Positions 28,611-36,951 are shown, counted from the first letter of the stretch. The stretch is 64,000 bases of DNA from Acidobacteriota bacterium (GCA_016201285.1 JACQDE010000031.1:52693-116692), one strand, 5' to 3'. Notes: generated by a model not told the origin, from the letters alone. A program made the numbers and translations.

Positions 28611-29112
28611 AACCGCGGTGGGCGGCGGCGCGGCCGCGCGGCGGGAATTTTGTGATCTGCTGGCGCAGGTCGTTGGACCACTCGTTCAACTCTTGCGGCG
28701 AGCATTCCAGGTCCGCCCAGGCCTCGCCGGCCACGCCGGTCGTCTCCAGCCACGGCGGCCGGTGCTCGCGCTCGAAATAGACGCGGAAGCGGACGCGCTC
28801 TTCGCTCCAGCTCTGGACTTCCAGCCACAAGTTCGGCAGGTTGAACGTCAGCTCCGGCTTGAGCGGCGTAGCTACCGAAATGGAATCGAGCCAGTCCGCC
28901 AGGTCCAGAATTTCCCAGGTGAGCAGCGCGGGATGGATGGTTGTCCAGACCTGGCCGCCGAGCGTGGCGCGGGTGTAGATGCGCAGGCGGTTGGTCTCGC
29001 GTACATCGTCCACCTCTTGCGCGGAGTGGTAGCCGATAATGCGTAATTCGAACGAATCGGAAGTCGGTCCGTGCAATTCCATCGTCGCGGCTCGGCTCGG
29101 AAAGGTGCTCAT
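28606..29112 (-). CDS. WapI-like immunity-family protein
   Basis: A 168-aa protein starts from ATG 29112 (MSTFPSRAATMELHG); upstream frame is noncoding overlap. The pattern FELRIIGYHSAQEVDDVRET, RIYTRATLGGQVWTTIHPAL, LLTWEILDLADWLDSIS and VYFEREHRPPWL, then DLECSPQELNEWSNDLRQQI, matches my recollection of the WapI family of presumed immunity proteins. There is no polymorphic toxin next to it, so it may be an orphan or have a housekeeping role. Its stop codon comes from the repeat at 28533-28610. Confidence 0.6.
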   Translation of the reverse strand: MSTFPSRAATMELHGPTSDSFELRIIGYHSAQEVDDVRETNRLRIYTRATLGGQVWTTIHPALLTWEILDLADWLDSISVATPLKPELTFNLPNLWLEVQSWSEERVRFRVYFEREHRPPWLETTGVAGEAWADLECSPQELNEWSNDLRQQITKFPPRGRAAAHRGL

Positions 29113-29228
29113 AGTGTAGCGGGTTCTGCCGTCCAGTGGAATGCCGCCGCGGGCGAAATCGCGCTTCGGCGACATCAGGACGGGCGGCGAATCTCTTCCT
29201 TGCTCATCGGCAGCAGCGCCGGAAAAGT

Positions 29229-29831
29229 TTAGAAAAGGCGAGGCAGAACGGCGGGGATGTAGCGCGCGTAAGCTTCGAAGTCGTCGCCAAAAGTTTCCCG
29301 GAGCAGTTTTTCCTCGCTGCGCACGCGGATGGCGGTGCCAAGAGCAAAGAGGAGCACCGCAACCGCCAGCGCGTACCAGCGGCTCACGGACAGGCCCGTG
29401 GCCAGCAATATCCCGAACATGCCGGTGTAGATCGGATGCCGCATGCGCTGGTAGGGCCCGCTGACGATCAGCTTGTGTCCCTCCACCAGCCGCGCTTGAA
29501 AGCTCCATTGTTTGCCGAGCGTTCGGACGGCATCAATGATGATCCACACGGACGAGACAGAGGCGGCCATGGTGAAGACGGCTGCGGCGATTTCCAGCAG
29601 CCGGGGCATGGGCACAAGGGGAATGAAATACCCGCGTGGAATGCCCCAGACGATTCCGTAGGAAAGTCCTTGCAGCACGATGCCCCATCTGGACGCGGAG
29701 TCCTTCTTTGTCTCCGGGGCCTTGGGCGGCTTCTTGCGGGCGAGAAATACGCCGGCGAAGACCCACCAGGACAACATGACGAAGGCAAACGTAACCGTCG
29801 GAATGAGCTGCAATTCAAACGGGACGCTCAT
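29229..29831 (-). CDS. Isoprenylcysteine carboxyl methyltransferase-like membrane protein
   Basis: This 200-aa protein has four to five membrane helices. The C-terminal motif SGPYQRMRHPIYTGMFGILLA followed by RVRSEEKLLRETFGDDFEAY is the ICMT/PEMT signature that binds S-adenosylmethionine at the membrane. Bacterial members methylate lipids or lipid-like substrates; the target here is unknown. Its ATG overlaps the stop of the upstream AlkD-like gene (ATGA at 29828-29831), so the two are co-translated. Confidence 0.85.
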   Translation of the reverse strand: MSVPFELQLIPTVTFAFVMLSWWVFAGVFLARKKPPKAPETKKDSASRWGIVLQGLSYGIVWGIPRGYFIPLVPMPRLLEIAAAVFTMAASVSSVWIIIDAVRTLGKQWSFQARLVEGHKLIVSGPYQRMRHPIYTGMFGILLATGLSVSRWYALAVAVLLFALGTAIRVRSEEKLLRETFGDDFEAYARYIPAVLPRLF

Positions 29832-30526
29832 CGCCTGGCTTCCAAGCGTTTCCGGACTGTGTCGCTTGTTAGTTCACGCAGGGCGTCGGCGGCGATCCAG
29901 CGCGCCGCGGGCGTGTCGAGCGCGCGAATCGCATGGCCCGTGGCGATCGCTGCTTTGTTCAGTTGCAGGCTGCGCTTGCCGATCTGCCGCAGCGCCCAAT
30001 TGACGGCCTTTTTGACGAAGTGGCGCTCGTCGAGCGACGCGCGCTGGATGGTCGGCAGCAGCCGCAGAAATTTGTTGTCGGCGGCCTGCTTATCGTGTAC
30101 GGCAAGATAAGCCATCAGCGAAAATCCGGCGCGCTTGACGAATTCCTCCTTGCGGCGGCTCCATGCAAGCGCTTTCTTCCAGGCGTGGGGCGTATAGACG
30201 AAAAGGTGGCAACACGGGCCGTCCACCAGGTCCCAGGAATCGAAGTCGCGCGCCCAGCGCTCCATCTGCGCGGGCGTGACCTGCGCGGGGTCGCCGACCA
30301 GCGCGGCGAGATGCCGCGCGTCGTGGATGCCAGTGGCCCACAACTGGAGCGAGAGCCGCTGGTCGCGGCCGATTTCGCGTGCGAGCTTGCGCAGCGCCGG
30401 CGTCGAGACGCCGTACGCTTTCTTCGCCGTGACGCCGAAGCGAGCCATGCCGGCGACGTTCTCCGGGTCGCCCAGCGCCTTGAGTTTCGTCAGCGCCTCT
30501 CGCAGAGTGGATTTGCTCGTCACCAT
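29828..30526 (-). CDS. AlkD-like HEAT-repeat DNA alkylation repair protein
   Basis: The product is 232 aa from ATG 30526 (MVTSKSTLREALTKL). It is all helical with HEAT repeats. MARFGVTAKKAYGVSTPALRKLAREI and ARDFDSWDLVDGPCCHLFV carry the conserved Trp-Asp of the family, and VKKAVNWALRQIGKRS the conserved C-terminal helix. AlkD-type glycosylases remove N3/N7-alkylated purines without base flipping. Part of this family has lost activity, so enzymatic function is likely but not certain. It is translationally coupled to the ICMT-like gene. Confidence 0.85.
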   Translation of the reverse strand: MVTSKSTLREALTKLKALGDPENVAGMARFGVTAKKAYGVSTPALRKLAREIGRDQRLSLQLWATGIHDARHLAALVGDPAQVTPAQMERWARDFDSWDLVDGPCCHLFVYTPHAWKKALAWSRRKEEFVKRAGFSLMAYLAVHDKQAADNKFLRLLPTIQRASLDERHFVKKAVNWALRQIGKRSLQLNKAAIATGHAIRALDTPAARWIAADALRELTSDTVRKRLEARR

Positions 30527-30550
30527 CAGCCTTTTCTGCTTGCCATGCAC

Positions 30551-30601
30551 ATGCCGGCCTCCCGACAGAAGGCGTCGGGACAGGTTCCGGCCGACGCTAC
30601 A
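30551..30601. repeat. 51-bp dispersed element, copy 1
   Basis: It starts ATGCCGGCCTCCCGACAGAA and ends CCGGCCGACGCTACA. The inverse complement at 58621-58671 is identical over 51 bp apart from one base (ccgAcgc/ccgGcgc). The CTA at 30597-30599 is the stop codon of the GNAT gene. Confidence 0.85.
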
Positions 30602-31097
30602 GAACCTTCCGAAAGGCGTGCTGCGTCTTGATCCGCGTGTAGCCGAGTTTCTCATAGAATTTGTGCGCGGCGTCGCGGATGACGTTGGAGCGCAGCGTCA
30701 CGGCCGCCAGCCCTTTCTCCCGCGCCCACTCTTCCACGCGCGCCATCAGCACCTTTCCGACTCCGGTGTCGCGGCAGGTTTCGTCCACCACCAGCCCGGC
30801 AACCTCCGCTCGCAAATCGCTCCCGACAAAGTGATGCACATAGGCGTGCGCCCAACCGACCACGCGGCCGGCGCCATCCTCGGCGACAAAAACCGCGTGG
30901 CTGCCGTCCTGCGGCAGATCGCGCAGCCGCCGTTCGACTTCCTCGGCTGTGGACGGATAACTGAGCTGCCCGGCGAGCGCGGCAATGCGCGCGGCATCCG
31001 CAAGAGCGGCTTTACGAACTTTCAGATGTTTGGAACCGGCCTGCGCCACGGCAAGAGGATAATACGATTCTGACTCAAAAGAGTTTTTCGGAATCAA
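30597..31097 (-). CDS. GNAT-family N-acetyltransferase
   Basis: A 166-aa product, or about 140 aa if a downstream start is used; the first 25 residues are poorly supported. The acetyl-CoA-binding motif A reads VAGLVVDETCRDTGVGKVLM (Q/R-x-x-G-x-G/A type). RSNVIRDAAHKFYEKLGYTR is motif B, the typical aminoglycoside/ribosomal-protein-like GNAT end. The acceptor is unknown. Its stop lies inside the repeat at 30551-30601. Confidence 0.85.
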   Translation of the reverse strand: MIPKNSFESESYYPLAVAQAGSKHLKVRKAALADAARIAALAGQLSYPSTAEEVERRLRDLPQDGSHAVFVAEDGAGRVVGWAHAYVHHFVGSDLRAEVAGLVVDETCRDTGVGKVLMARVEEWAREKGLAAVTLRSNVIRDAAHKFYEKLGYTRIKTQHAFRKVL

Positions 31098-31121
31098 ACA
31101 AGATGAATGAGGAGTCTCGCA

Positions 31122-32174
31122 TCAGAGGTATACACCGTGGCCGAATGCGCCCATGAGCACAAAAATCAGCATGCTGAGCACATCCTCATCCGCCAACTTT
31201 ACGGAAACCTCGACAACCCCCGGCGTGAACTGGCGAACACGAGGAGTCAGGTTGTCGGATGGATGGGACCAAAACTCCTTGGCAATGCTAACCGCGTTCT
31301 TGTTGTTCGACAGATAGTACACAGTAGCAATCCTGCCAGGCACGGCGCTGTACGAGAACGCTAATCCGATGGCCTCTTCATCCCGGACATTAGCTGACTT
31401 GCGGCCGCCGAATGGTGAAGAAGGATCGGATTCCTCCCGCCTCTTGTCAAAGTGACGCACCGCCCAGACGCGCGTCTTCCGATCAACATACTTCCATTCT
31501 GGCAAATCCTCAGGGAGAGCGCGCGCCAGTGCCTTCTGGTTGATTCGGTTCAGCGTTTCCTTTAAGTAGCCTTCTTGTGTAGAGACAATAAAAACGTTTG
31601 GCTTTGGGCGAACCACGTAGAACTCCCACAAATCATCTTCCAGTTGTTCGTTATTCAACAACACGCGGAAGCCGTCGATCTCCAGTTTCTTTTCAGCCCT
31701 TTCCTCCAAAGATTTCATCAAAGCATCGCCGCGAGAGCCAAACTCCCGTCCGAACACAACGATTTGGCAGCCGTCGAATGGCATGCCTCCCAGATTCTTA
31801 GGTGCCCGGAAATTGCGCGCCCCTTCCACGACCAGATCGACCGGGGCGCCAAGCAACTCCTTTCCCATGGGATCATCTTCTTTGCCGCCTAGGCTTGCCA
31901 TGGCCATTACTTGGAGTGATTTTTCAAACAGCCGCTCGAGCGATGTTGCCGGTGTAGCTCGTGTCAGCCGGAATGGCCCTTGCGCCACAAAAAGGGTCTC
32001 CGTGTCGGGGGGAAGCCACCAAAGAACTGCTTCAGCATTCACAGAAGAAATTGTCGGGTTTGCTTTTGGTCTCGCGGGCTTTCCGGTCTTCGTCTGGGCA
32101 AGCAAGATCCCGGGGAGTCCACATCCGATTAACAACGCGCCCGTTAAAAGCCAAGATTGTTTCCAGAAGTTCAT
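31122..32174 (-). CDS. Exported protein of unknown function
   Basis: This 350-aa protein has a clear signal peptide (WLLTGALLIGCGLPGILLAQ). The mature part is mixed alpha/beta with VNAEAVLWWLPPDTETLFVA near the start and a regular, globular composition. No metal or catalytic motif is recognised. The last 20 residues are hydrophobic (VLSMLIFVLMGAFGHGVYL) and could anchor it. It stands between the GNAT and dtd genes on the same strand. Confidence 0.7.
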   Translation of the reverse strand: MNFWKQSWLLTGALLIGCGLPGILLAQTKTGKPARPKANPTISSVNAEAVLWWLPPDTETLFVAQGPFRLTRATPATSLERLFEKSLQVMAMASLGGKEDDPMGKELLGAPVDLVVEGARNFRAPKNLGGMPFDGCQIVVFGREFGSRGDALMKSLEERAEKKLEIDGFRVLLNNEQLEDDLWEFYVVRPKPNVFIVSTQEGYLKETLNRINQKALARALPEDLPEWKYVDRKTRVWAVRHFDKRREESDPSSPFGGRKSANVRDEEAIGLAFSYSAVPGRIATVYYLSNNKNAVSIAKEFWSHPSDNLTPRVRQFTPGVVEVSVKLADEDVLSMLIFVLMGAFGHGVYL

Positions 32175-32216
32175 TTCCGCTCCTGGCGATAAACTCTACC
32201 TTATTATCCCAAATGC

Positions 32217-32666
32217 TTAGAAGAGTTTTTCGGAATCGAGAAGAATGGTCACCGGGCCGTCGTTGGTCAGCTCGACGGCCATTGTGGTCTGAAAGACGCC
32301 GGTCTCCACGCGCACGCCGAGGGCGCGCAGCGCGGCGCAGTATTCCTCGTAGAGGCGGTTGGCCTCGTCGGGAGGCGCGGCCTTGATGAAGCTGGGGCGG
32401 CGCTGCCCGCGCGCGTCGCCGTAGAGCGTGAACTGCGAGACGACCAGCGCGGCGCCGCCGATATCCAGCAGCGAGCGGTTCATCTTGCCGGCGTCGTCGG
32501 CGAAGATGCGCAGGTTGGCGGTTTTTTCGGCGAGATACTTGGCTGCGTCGGAGGTATCCCCCTGCCCCACACCCAGAAGCACGACCAGCCCCGCGCCGAT
32601 CTCGCCGATCACGCGGCCGTCTACGATGACGCGCGCCTTGCTCACTCGTTGGGCAACAGCTCGCAT
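32217..32666 (-). CDS. dtd: D-aminoacyl-tRNA deacylase
   Basis: The 149-aa length is typical. Signature segments are present: [40 protein letters not shown], and [20 protein letters not shown] (catalytic SQFTLYGD). NDGPVT is the cis Gly-Pro region that reads chirality. It hydrolyses D-amino acids (and Gly-tRNA-Ala) from tRNA in the cytoplasm. It is divergent from the P-loop kinase at 32889 across a gap rich in (AGAAAAT)n tracts. Confidence 0.95.
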   Translation of the reverse strand: MRAVAQRVSKARVIVDGRVIGEIGAGLVVLLGVGQGDTSDAAKYLAEKTANLRIFADDAGKMNRSLLDIGGAALVVSQFTLYGDARGQRRPSFIKAAPPDEANRLYEEYCAALRALGVRVETGVFQTTMAVELTNDGPVTILLDSEKLF

Positions 32667-32699
32667 AGCGGGACGTATTGTAGCCGCGGCGCCGATAGC

Positions 32700-32728
32700 A
32701 GAAAAGAAAATAGAAAATAGAAAATAGG
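32700..32728. repeat. (AGAAAAT)n tract
   Basis: AGAAAAGAAAATAGAAAATA continuing to AATAGG stands out against the GC-rich background. An inverted pyrimidine version lies at 32789-32812, so the dtd-kinase gap could form a long hairpin. Confidence 0.55.
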
Positions 32729-32788
32729 CGCGAGGGCCAAGAATTGCAGCGGCATGGAAAGGACTGCTGTGACATCTTTGGTGGCAGC

Positions 32789-32812
32789 TATTTTCTCTTT
32801 TCTATTTTCTCG
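32789..32812. repeat. (ATTTTCT)n tract, inverted partner
   Basis: TATTTTCTCTTTTCTATTTT then CTCG is the reverse-sense match to the purine tract at 32700-32728. Confidence 0.55.
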
Positions 32813-32888
32813 TTTTCCCTGCCGGGCTATTTTCCCGGACGGAAAGGTGTGTTAGAACAAGTACGCGCATTCGAGAAGGCAGGGCCCT

Positions 32889-33506
32889 TTGAAACTCGCA
32901 CTGATTGGAACCCATGGAGTTGGAAAAACCACGCTGGCTTACGAAGTTTGCACGCTGCTGAAAAAAGCCGGCCAGAACGTCGAGCTGGTGACAGAGGTGG
33001 CGCGGCGCTCGCCGTTCCCGGTGAACGAAGCGACAACGATCGAGGGGCAACTCTGGATCCTGCACGCGCAGGTGGCCGCGGAGCTCGAGGCCACCTCGCG
33101 TGCGCCCAACGCGATCTGCGACCGCGCGGTGCTGGACAACTACTGCTACCTGGTGAACAAGTTCGGCCGTCAGCCGCACCTCGAACAGTGGCTCGACTGG
33201 TGGATGAGCAGCTACGCGCTGCTGGTGGCTGTGCCGCCGCTCGCCAACGGGATTACCGCCGACGGCTTCCGCTCGGAGAGCGTGCAGTTCCAGCGGCGGA
33301 TTCACGAGCTGTTGAACATGCTGCTTTCGGCGCCGCCCTTTTCCCGCCTGAGCGACCGCGTGCTCGTACTCGAGTCTCACGCGCGCGGCGTCTGGGGCGA
33401 GCGGATTTTCGCCGCGTCGGCGCCGCTGCTGCCACCCGCGCCCCGGACGGGCACGCAGCGCGTGCTCCCGATCGACATCCCCGCCGCCTCGCGCGGCGCG
33501 GATTGA
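32889..33506 (+). CDS. P-loop nucleotide kinase/ATPase (AAA_28-like)
   Basis: The product is about 205 aa from TTG 32889, with AAGGCAGGG upstream. LALIGTHGVGKTTLAYEVC is a Walker A P-loop. TEVARRSPFPVNEATTIEGQ and AICDRAVLDNYCYLVNKFG resemble the AAA_28/NadR-like kinase fold with a DRAVLDN Walker-B-like stretch. Members phosphorylate nucleotides or small cofactors; the substrate is unknown. The C-terminus is Pro/Arg-rich. It precedes the fluoride riboswitch by 53 bp but is not obviously part of that operon. Confidence 0.8.
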   Translation: MKLALIGTHGVGKTTLAYEVCTLLKKAGQNVELVTEVARRSPFPVNEATTIEGQLWILHAQVAAELEATSRAPNAICDRAVLDNYCYLVNKFGRQPHLEQWLDWWMSSYALLVAVPPLANGITADGFRSESVQFQRRIHELLNMLLSAPPFSRLSDRVLVLESHARGVWGERIFAASAPLLPPAPRTGTQRVLPIDIPAASRGAD

Positions 33507-33537
33507 TTCCGTGCTTTTTTCCGTCCGGGATGTGGCA

Positions 33538-33543
33538 TACAAT
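33538..33543 (+). promoter_or_regulatory. Candidate -10 element for the fluoride operon
   Basis: TACAAT at 33538-33543 places the transcript start near 33550, about 10 nt before the riboswitch aptamer. No good -35 is visible at the normal spacing. Confidence 0.4.
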
Positions 33544-33559
33544 CAGATTGAATTGAAAA

Positions 33560-33617
33560 GGCGATGGAGTTCGCCAAAACCGTTCCGATCGAAACCATCG
33601 GAACTGATAACTCCTGG
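33560..33617 (+). promoter_or_regulatory. Fluoride riboswitch (crcB motif) aptamer
   Basis: GGCGATGGAGTTCGCC forms P1 (33560-33563 with 33572-33575) with GGAG (33566-33569) in its loop. An 8-bp stem GTTCCGAT/ATCGGAAC follows (33582-33589 with 33597-33604), then CTGATAACTCCTGG. The CTCC at 33611-33614 can pair with loop GGAG, giving the pseudoknot of the class. Conserved bases around AAAAC and CTGATA fit the consensus. It controls fluC directly downstream. Confidence 0.93.
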
Positions 33618-33645
33618 CCGCTGGCCGGCGTCCAGGAGTTTTTTT
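33609..33645 (+). terminator. Riboswitch-controlled intrinsic terminator
   Basis: AACTCCTGG (33609-33617) pairs with CCAGGAGTT (33632-33640) and is followed by TTTTT. The 5' arm includes the CTCC pseudoknot strand, so fluoride binding should prevent terminator formation and turn the operon on. Confidence 0.88.
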
Positions 33646-33680
33646 GTTGGGCGCAGCGACGCGCGGGAAACGGAGCAACT

Positions 33681-34052
33681 GTGCGCATTTTGCTGCTGAT
33701 TGTGTTTGGCGCTGCGGGCACCCTGGCCCGCTACGGCTTGCAAGGACTCGTCCAGTACCGCACGGGCGGCGCATTCCCCTCCGGGACGCTCGCGGTAAAC
33801 CTCTCCGGATGTTTTTTCCTGGGCTTGATCGCCCAATACACACTCAACCACCTGTTGATCCCGTCCGAATGGCGTATGGCCATCACCATCGGATTTTTCG
33901 GAGCGTTCACGACGTTTTCAAGTTTTGGCTGGGAAACCATCAAGATGCTGGAAGACGGGGAATGGCTGCGGGCCTCTCTCTACGTAGGAACGAGCGTGCT
34001 GGCCGGATTGCTGCTGACTCTGGCTGGGATTCGAATCGCCAACCGTTTTTAG
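33681..34052 (+). CDS. fluC: Fluoride channel FluC (CrcB)
   Basis: A 123-aa protein with four membrane helices. GTG 33681 has GGAG 5 nt upstream; the longer frame from 33564 begins inside the riboswitch and is not real. FGAAGTLARYGLQGLV, GTLAVNLSGCFFLGLI (the NxxG pore region) and GFFGAFTTFSSFGWET (the Phe-box/TTFSTF motif) are diagnostic. FluC works as an antiparallel dimer that exports fluoride across the inner membrane. It is preceded by a fluoride riboswitch and terminator and followed by its usual DUF190 partner. Confidence 0.95.
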   Translation: MRILLLIVFGAAGTLARYGLQGLVQYRTGGAFPSGTLAVNLSGCFFLGLIAQYTLNHLLIPSEWRMAITIGFFGAFTTFSSFGWETIKMLEDGEWLRASLYVGTSVLAGLLLTLAGIRIANRF

Positions 34053-34060
34053 GAGCTGCC

Positions 34061-34405
34061 ATGACACACGAGAAATTTGAAGGCGAGCGGACGCTGATGC
34101 GCATCCACATCGGCGAATCGGACAGCTGGCACGGCAAGTCGCTGTACCAGGCGCTCATCGAGCTGTTTCGCCGCGAGAAGTTCAGCGGAGTGACCGTGTT
34201 GCGCGGCGTCGGCGGCTTCGGCTCGACGAGCGTCTATCATACGGACAAGATTCTTCGCCTCTCGCACGACCTGCCTATTGTTCTGGAAGTCGTGGAGTAC
34301 ACCGAGCGCATCGAAAATATCCTTCCGAAATTAGACGAGATGGTCGAAGGCGGGCTGATCACCCTCGAAAAGGTGCGCGTCATTCTATATCGCTCGGGCA
34401 AATGA
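34061..34405 (+). CDS. DUF190 (CrcB-associated) protein
   Basis: A 114-aa protein starts from ATG 34061, which has TAGGAG upstream, 8 bp after fluC. A ferredoxin-like, PII-like alpha+beta fold is suggested by LYQALIELFRREKFSGVTVL, GVGGFGSTSVYHTDKILRL and the C-terminal strand. DUF190 proteins regularly accompany FluC, and the riboswitch should control both. The biochemical role is not established. Confidence 0.93.
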   Translation: MTHEKFEGERTLMRIHIGESDSWHGKSLYQALIELFRREKFSGVTVLRGVGGFGSTSVYHTDKILRLSHDLPIVLEVVEYTERIENILPKLDEMVEGGLITLEKVRVILYRSGK

Positions 34406-34439
34406 TCGTTGTCTGCCGCTGAGTGATCCTGAAACGTTC

Positions 34440-35639
34440 CTAGCTCGGGTCGTCAATTAGCTCATACAAACCGTCTCCCACACGGAAAGCCTGAGCTTCG
34501 CGTCCGCGCTTCACGTAATCGCCCTTTACTTTGCCGTCTCTACTTACGGACTGATTGGCAGGGACAGTTCTGATCGTTCTAGGCGAGAAGGTCTCGCTCA
34601 AGTGCGGCATGAGGTCAGAGGCACGCCATTGGCGGGCAATTTTCCCCCGCCGTCTGAGATCGCGGATCGCTTGCCAGAAAGTCATCGGCTGCAATCTATC
34701 AGGGGTTCGCGAGCGCGGCAACTGCTCGGAGGCTTTCGAATAGGGCGGCTCAACTTCGACCCTTAGTTCGCGCAAATGATGCGTTGCCGATTTCTTCTCT
34801 GGCCTAGCGCGCGGGGCGGGCTGACACCGAGGGCAGAAGTAGCTGCTGCGGCCGGCGACGAGGATGCGGCGAATCGTTGCGCCGCAGCGGAAGCAGGACT
34901 TTCCTTGCCGGTCATAGACGCGGTGGCGCAACTGGTACTCGCCGCGCTCGCCGTTCGCGTCCACGTAATCGGAGACGGAAGAGCCGCGCAACCGGATCGC
35001 TTCGTTCAGGATGTGGCGCATCGCTTCGAGCAGGCGGTGGATGTCGCCGGAGCGAAGCCGCGCCGCCTGGCGCGCGGGATGGAGCTTGGCGCGCCAAAGG
35101 GATTCGTCGGCGTAGATGTTGCCCATGCCGCGGAGAAAGCGCTGGTCGAGCAGCAACGCTTTGATCCGGGCGCGGCGGCCGGCGAGCAGGCAGCAGAACG
35201 CAGCCTCGCTCACTTCAAGCGGGTCGGCGCCCAGGCGGGCCAGCGTGGATGCGAACTGTTTTTCGGAGAACAGGGCGATGCGGCCGAAGCGGCGCGGATC
35301 GGTGTAGCGCAGCTCGCGGCCGTCGTCCAGCGCGAAGAATGCGTGCGTGTGCGCAGCCGCGGGCTCCCCGGCGCGTTGCACCACCAGTTGGCCGGTCATG
35401 CCCAGATGAACGATGAGATGGGAATCCGCATCGGCGTTCCGCGGGACCTCGAGACGCATCACAATGAATTTGCCGTGGCGGCGCACCTCGGCAATTCGCG
35501 TGCCGGGCAGGCCCGCGGCCAGCGCGCCGGGGTCGTCCATGAAGTCCGTCTTTCCCAGCCGGACGGAGACGATGCGGCGGCCGGGCAGCAGCGCGCGCAG
35601 CCCGCGCACAACGGTTTCGACTTCAGGCAGCTCCGGCAT
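34440..35639 (-). CDS. mutM: Formamidopyrimidine-DNA glycosylase with extra C-terminal domain
   Basis: The product is 399 aa; normal Fpg is about 270-290. PELPEVETVVRGLR holds the catalytic N-terminal Pro2 and Glu3, RHGKFI the conserved Lys, and the H2TH region reads LRGMGNIYADESLWRAKLHP. The zinc finger is CFRCG...YFCPRC. It removes oxidised purines such as 8-oxoguanine and nicks abasic sites. After the finger, about 120 extra residues include TFWQAIRDLRRRGKIARQWR and a C-terminal FRVGDGLYELID. This resembles a winged-helix DNA-reading domain. No frameshift separates the two parts. Confidence 0.93.
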   Translation of the reverse strand: MPELPEVETVVRGLRALLPGRRIVSVRLGKTDFMDDPGALAAGLPGTRIAEVRRHGKFIVMRLEVPRNADADSHLIVHLGMTGQLVVQRAGEPAAAHTHAFFALDDGRELRYTDPRRFGRIALFSEKQFASTLARLGADPLEVSEAAFCCLLAGRRARIKALLLDQRFLRGMGNIYADESLWRAKLHPARQAARLRSGDIHRLLEAMRHILNEAIRLRGSSVSDYVDANGERGEYQLRHRVYDRQGKSCFRCGATIRRILVAGRSSYFCPRCQPAPRARPEKKSATHHLRELRVEVEPPYSKASEQLPRSRTPDRLQPMTFWQAIRDLRRRGKIARQWRASDLMPHLSETFSPRTIRTVPANQSVSRDGKVKGDYVKRGREAQAFRVGDGLYELIDDPS

Positions 35640-35850
35640 TCCAGGGTAGAAGTTATCACACCGCCGCGCGGGCGGACACGCAGGTCCGCTCTACACCCTC
35701 GGCCCGCGGCGTGATAGATTCATGCGCGATTTCTTGGGCGTTCCCCTATTCAAGCATGATGATTCGTGAATCGCCTGGCCGGCAGGCGACATCGAATTGG
35801 CGAAGGCAAGCTTTGCCTCGGCATCGGGAGCGGCCACCAAGGAGCGCTGT
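35640..35850. promoter_or_regulatory. Leader region of the PiT-arsenosugar cluster
   Basis: This gap of about 210 bp lies between mutM and the PiT gene. Two hairpins are visible just before the transporter: CGCCTG...CAGGCG (near 35776-35792) and AAGGCAAGCTTTGCCT (near 35803-35820). They may form a leader or attenuator, but I recognise no known riboswitch. Confidence 0.4.
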
Positions 35851-36951
35851 TTGGAATATCTGCTTCTCGCCGCTGTTGGACTCCTCAGCTTCGCCAACGG
35901 CGCCAACGACAACTTCAAAGGCGTGGCCACGCTCTGGGGCTCCGGCCAATCCAGTTACCGCCGGGCGCTGACCCTGGCAACGATGTTCACGTTTCTCGGC
36001 TCACTGGCGGCCGCACGGCTCGCGACCGGGCTCGTCTCCAAATTCAACGGCTCAACACTGGTCGGCCAAGAAATTTACACGCAGGCGCCGTTTCTGGCTT
36101 CCGTGGCTTTGGGCGCCGCCGCGACGGTGCTGCTGGCTTCGTGGCTGGGACTGCCGGTTTCCACCACGCACGCGGTGACCGGGTCGCTGGCCGGCGCGGG
36201 CGTGCTCGCCGCGGGCGCGGGTAAAGTGAATTTCGCGGCGCTGAGCGGCGGCGTTGTGCTGCCGCTGCTGCTTTCGCCGGTGCTTTCGCTCGGGCTCACA
36301 TTCTTTTTCCTTCCGGTGGTGAGAAAACTGGCTCGGGGGCGCGATTGCCTCTGCGTCGAGGAAGCGCAGGTGATGGCCCCGGCGACGGCCGAAGGACCAG
36401 CCGCGGAATCCGTCCTCGCGCCACCGGAGATCCGATGGGCCAGCGCGAGCGAGTGCCAGGCGGGGACCGAGCTGGCGCGAGGCAGCGTCAGTGGCACTCT
36501 GCATTGGCTTTCCGGCGCGGGAATCAGCTTTGCGCGCGGGCTGAACGACACGCCGAAAATAGCGGCGCTGCTGCTGGTAGTCCCGGCAAGCGCAAGCGGG
36601 CTGGCCGGCGCGAACGGCAGCTACGCGCTGGTAGCCGCGGCGATGGCGCTGGGCGGGATGCTCAGCGCGGGGCGCGTGGCGCAGACCATGAGCAGGCAGA
36701 TTACACCGATGGCGGCGGAAGAAGCGGTGAGCGCCAATCTGGTGACGGCCGCGCTGGTGGCGCTGGCCTCCTTGGCCGCGCTGCCGGTCTCGACCACGCA
36801 CGTCACCTCCGGCGGCATCTTCGGCATCGGACTACGGCGGCGAAACGAAGCCGACTGGAAGCGCGTGCGGGAGATTGCGCTCGCGTGGGCCGGAACTCTG
36901 CCGCTCGGGATCGTGGCGGCTGCTGCGTTTTACCTGCTGCTCAGGCACTGA
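35851..36951 (+). CDS. pit: PiT-family inorganic phosphate transporter
   Basis: A 366-aa protein starts from TTG 35851, with AAGGAG 6 nt upstream; the ATG at 35797 is upstream of that site. The two inverted PiT signatures are present: SFANGANDNFKGVATLWGS in the first half and ARGLNDTPKIAALL in the second, plus VSTTHAVTGSLAG and VSTTHVTSGGIFG. It carries phosphate into the cell with protons or sodium; PiT systems also let in arsenate. It sits 38 bp before an arsenic methyltransferase gene, on the same strand. Confidence 0.93.
   Translation: MEYLLLAAVGLLSFANGANDNFKGVATLWGSGQSSYRRALTLATMFTFLGSLAAARLATGLVSKFNGSTLVGQEIYTQAPFLASVALGAAATVLLASWLGLPVSTTHAVTGSLAGAGVLAAGAGKVNFAALSGGVVLPLLLSPVLSLGLTFFFLPVVRKLARGRDCLCVEEAQVMAPATAEGPAAESVLAPPEIRWASASECQAGTELARGSVSGTLHWLSGAGISFARGLNDTPKIAALLLVVPASASGLAGANGSYALVAAAMALGGMLSAGRVAQTMSRQITPMAAEEAVSANLVTAALVALASLAALPVSTTHVTSGGIFGIGLRRRNEADWKRVREIALAWAGTLPLGIVAAAAFYLLLRH

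Noticed and set aside
33564..33680. N-terminal extension of FluC from ATG 33564
   Set aside because: It lies inside the fluoride riboswitch and terminator; GTG 33681 has a proper ribosome site.
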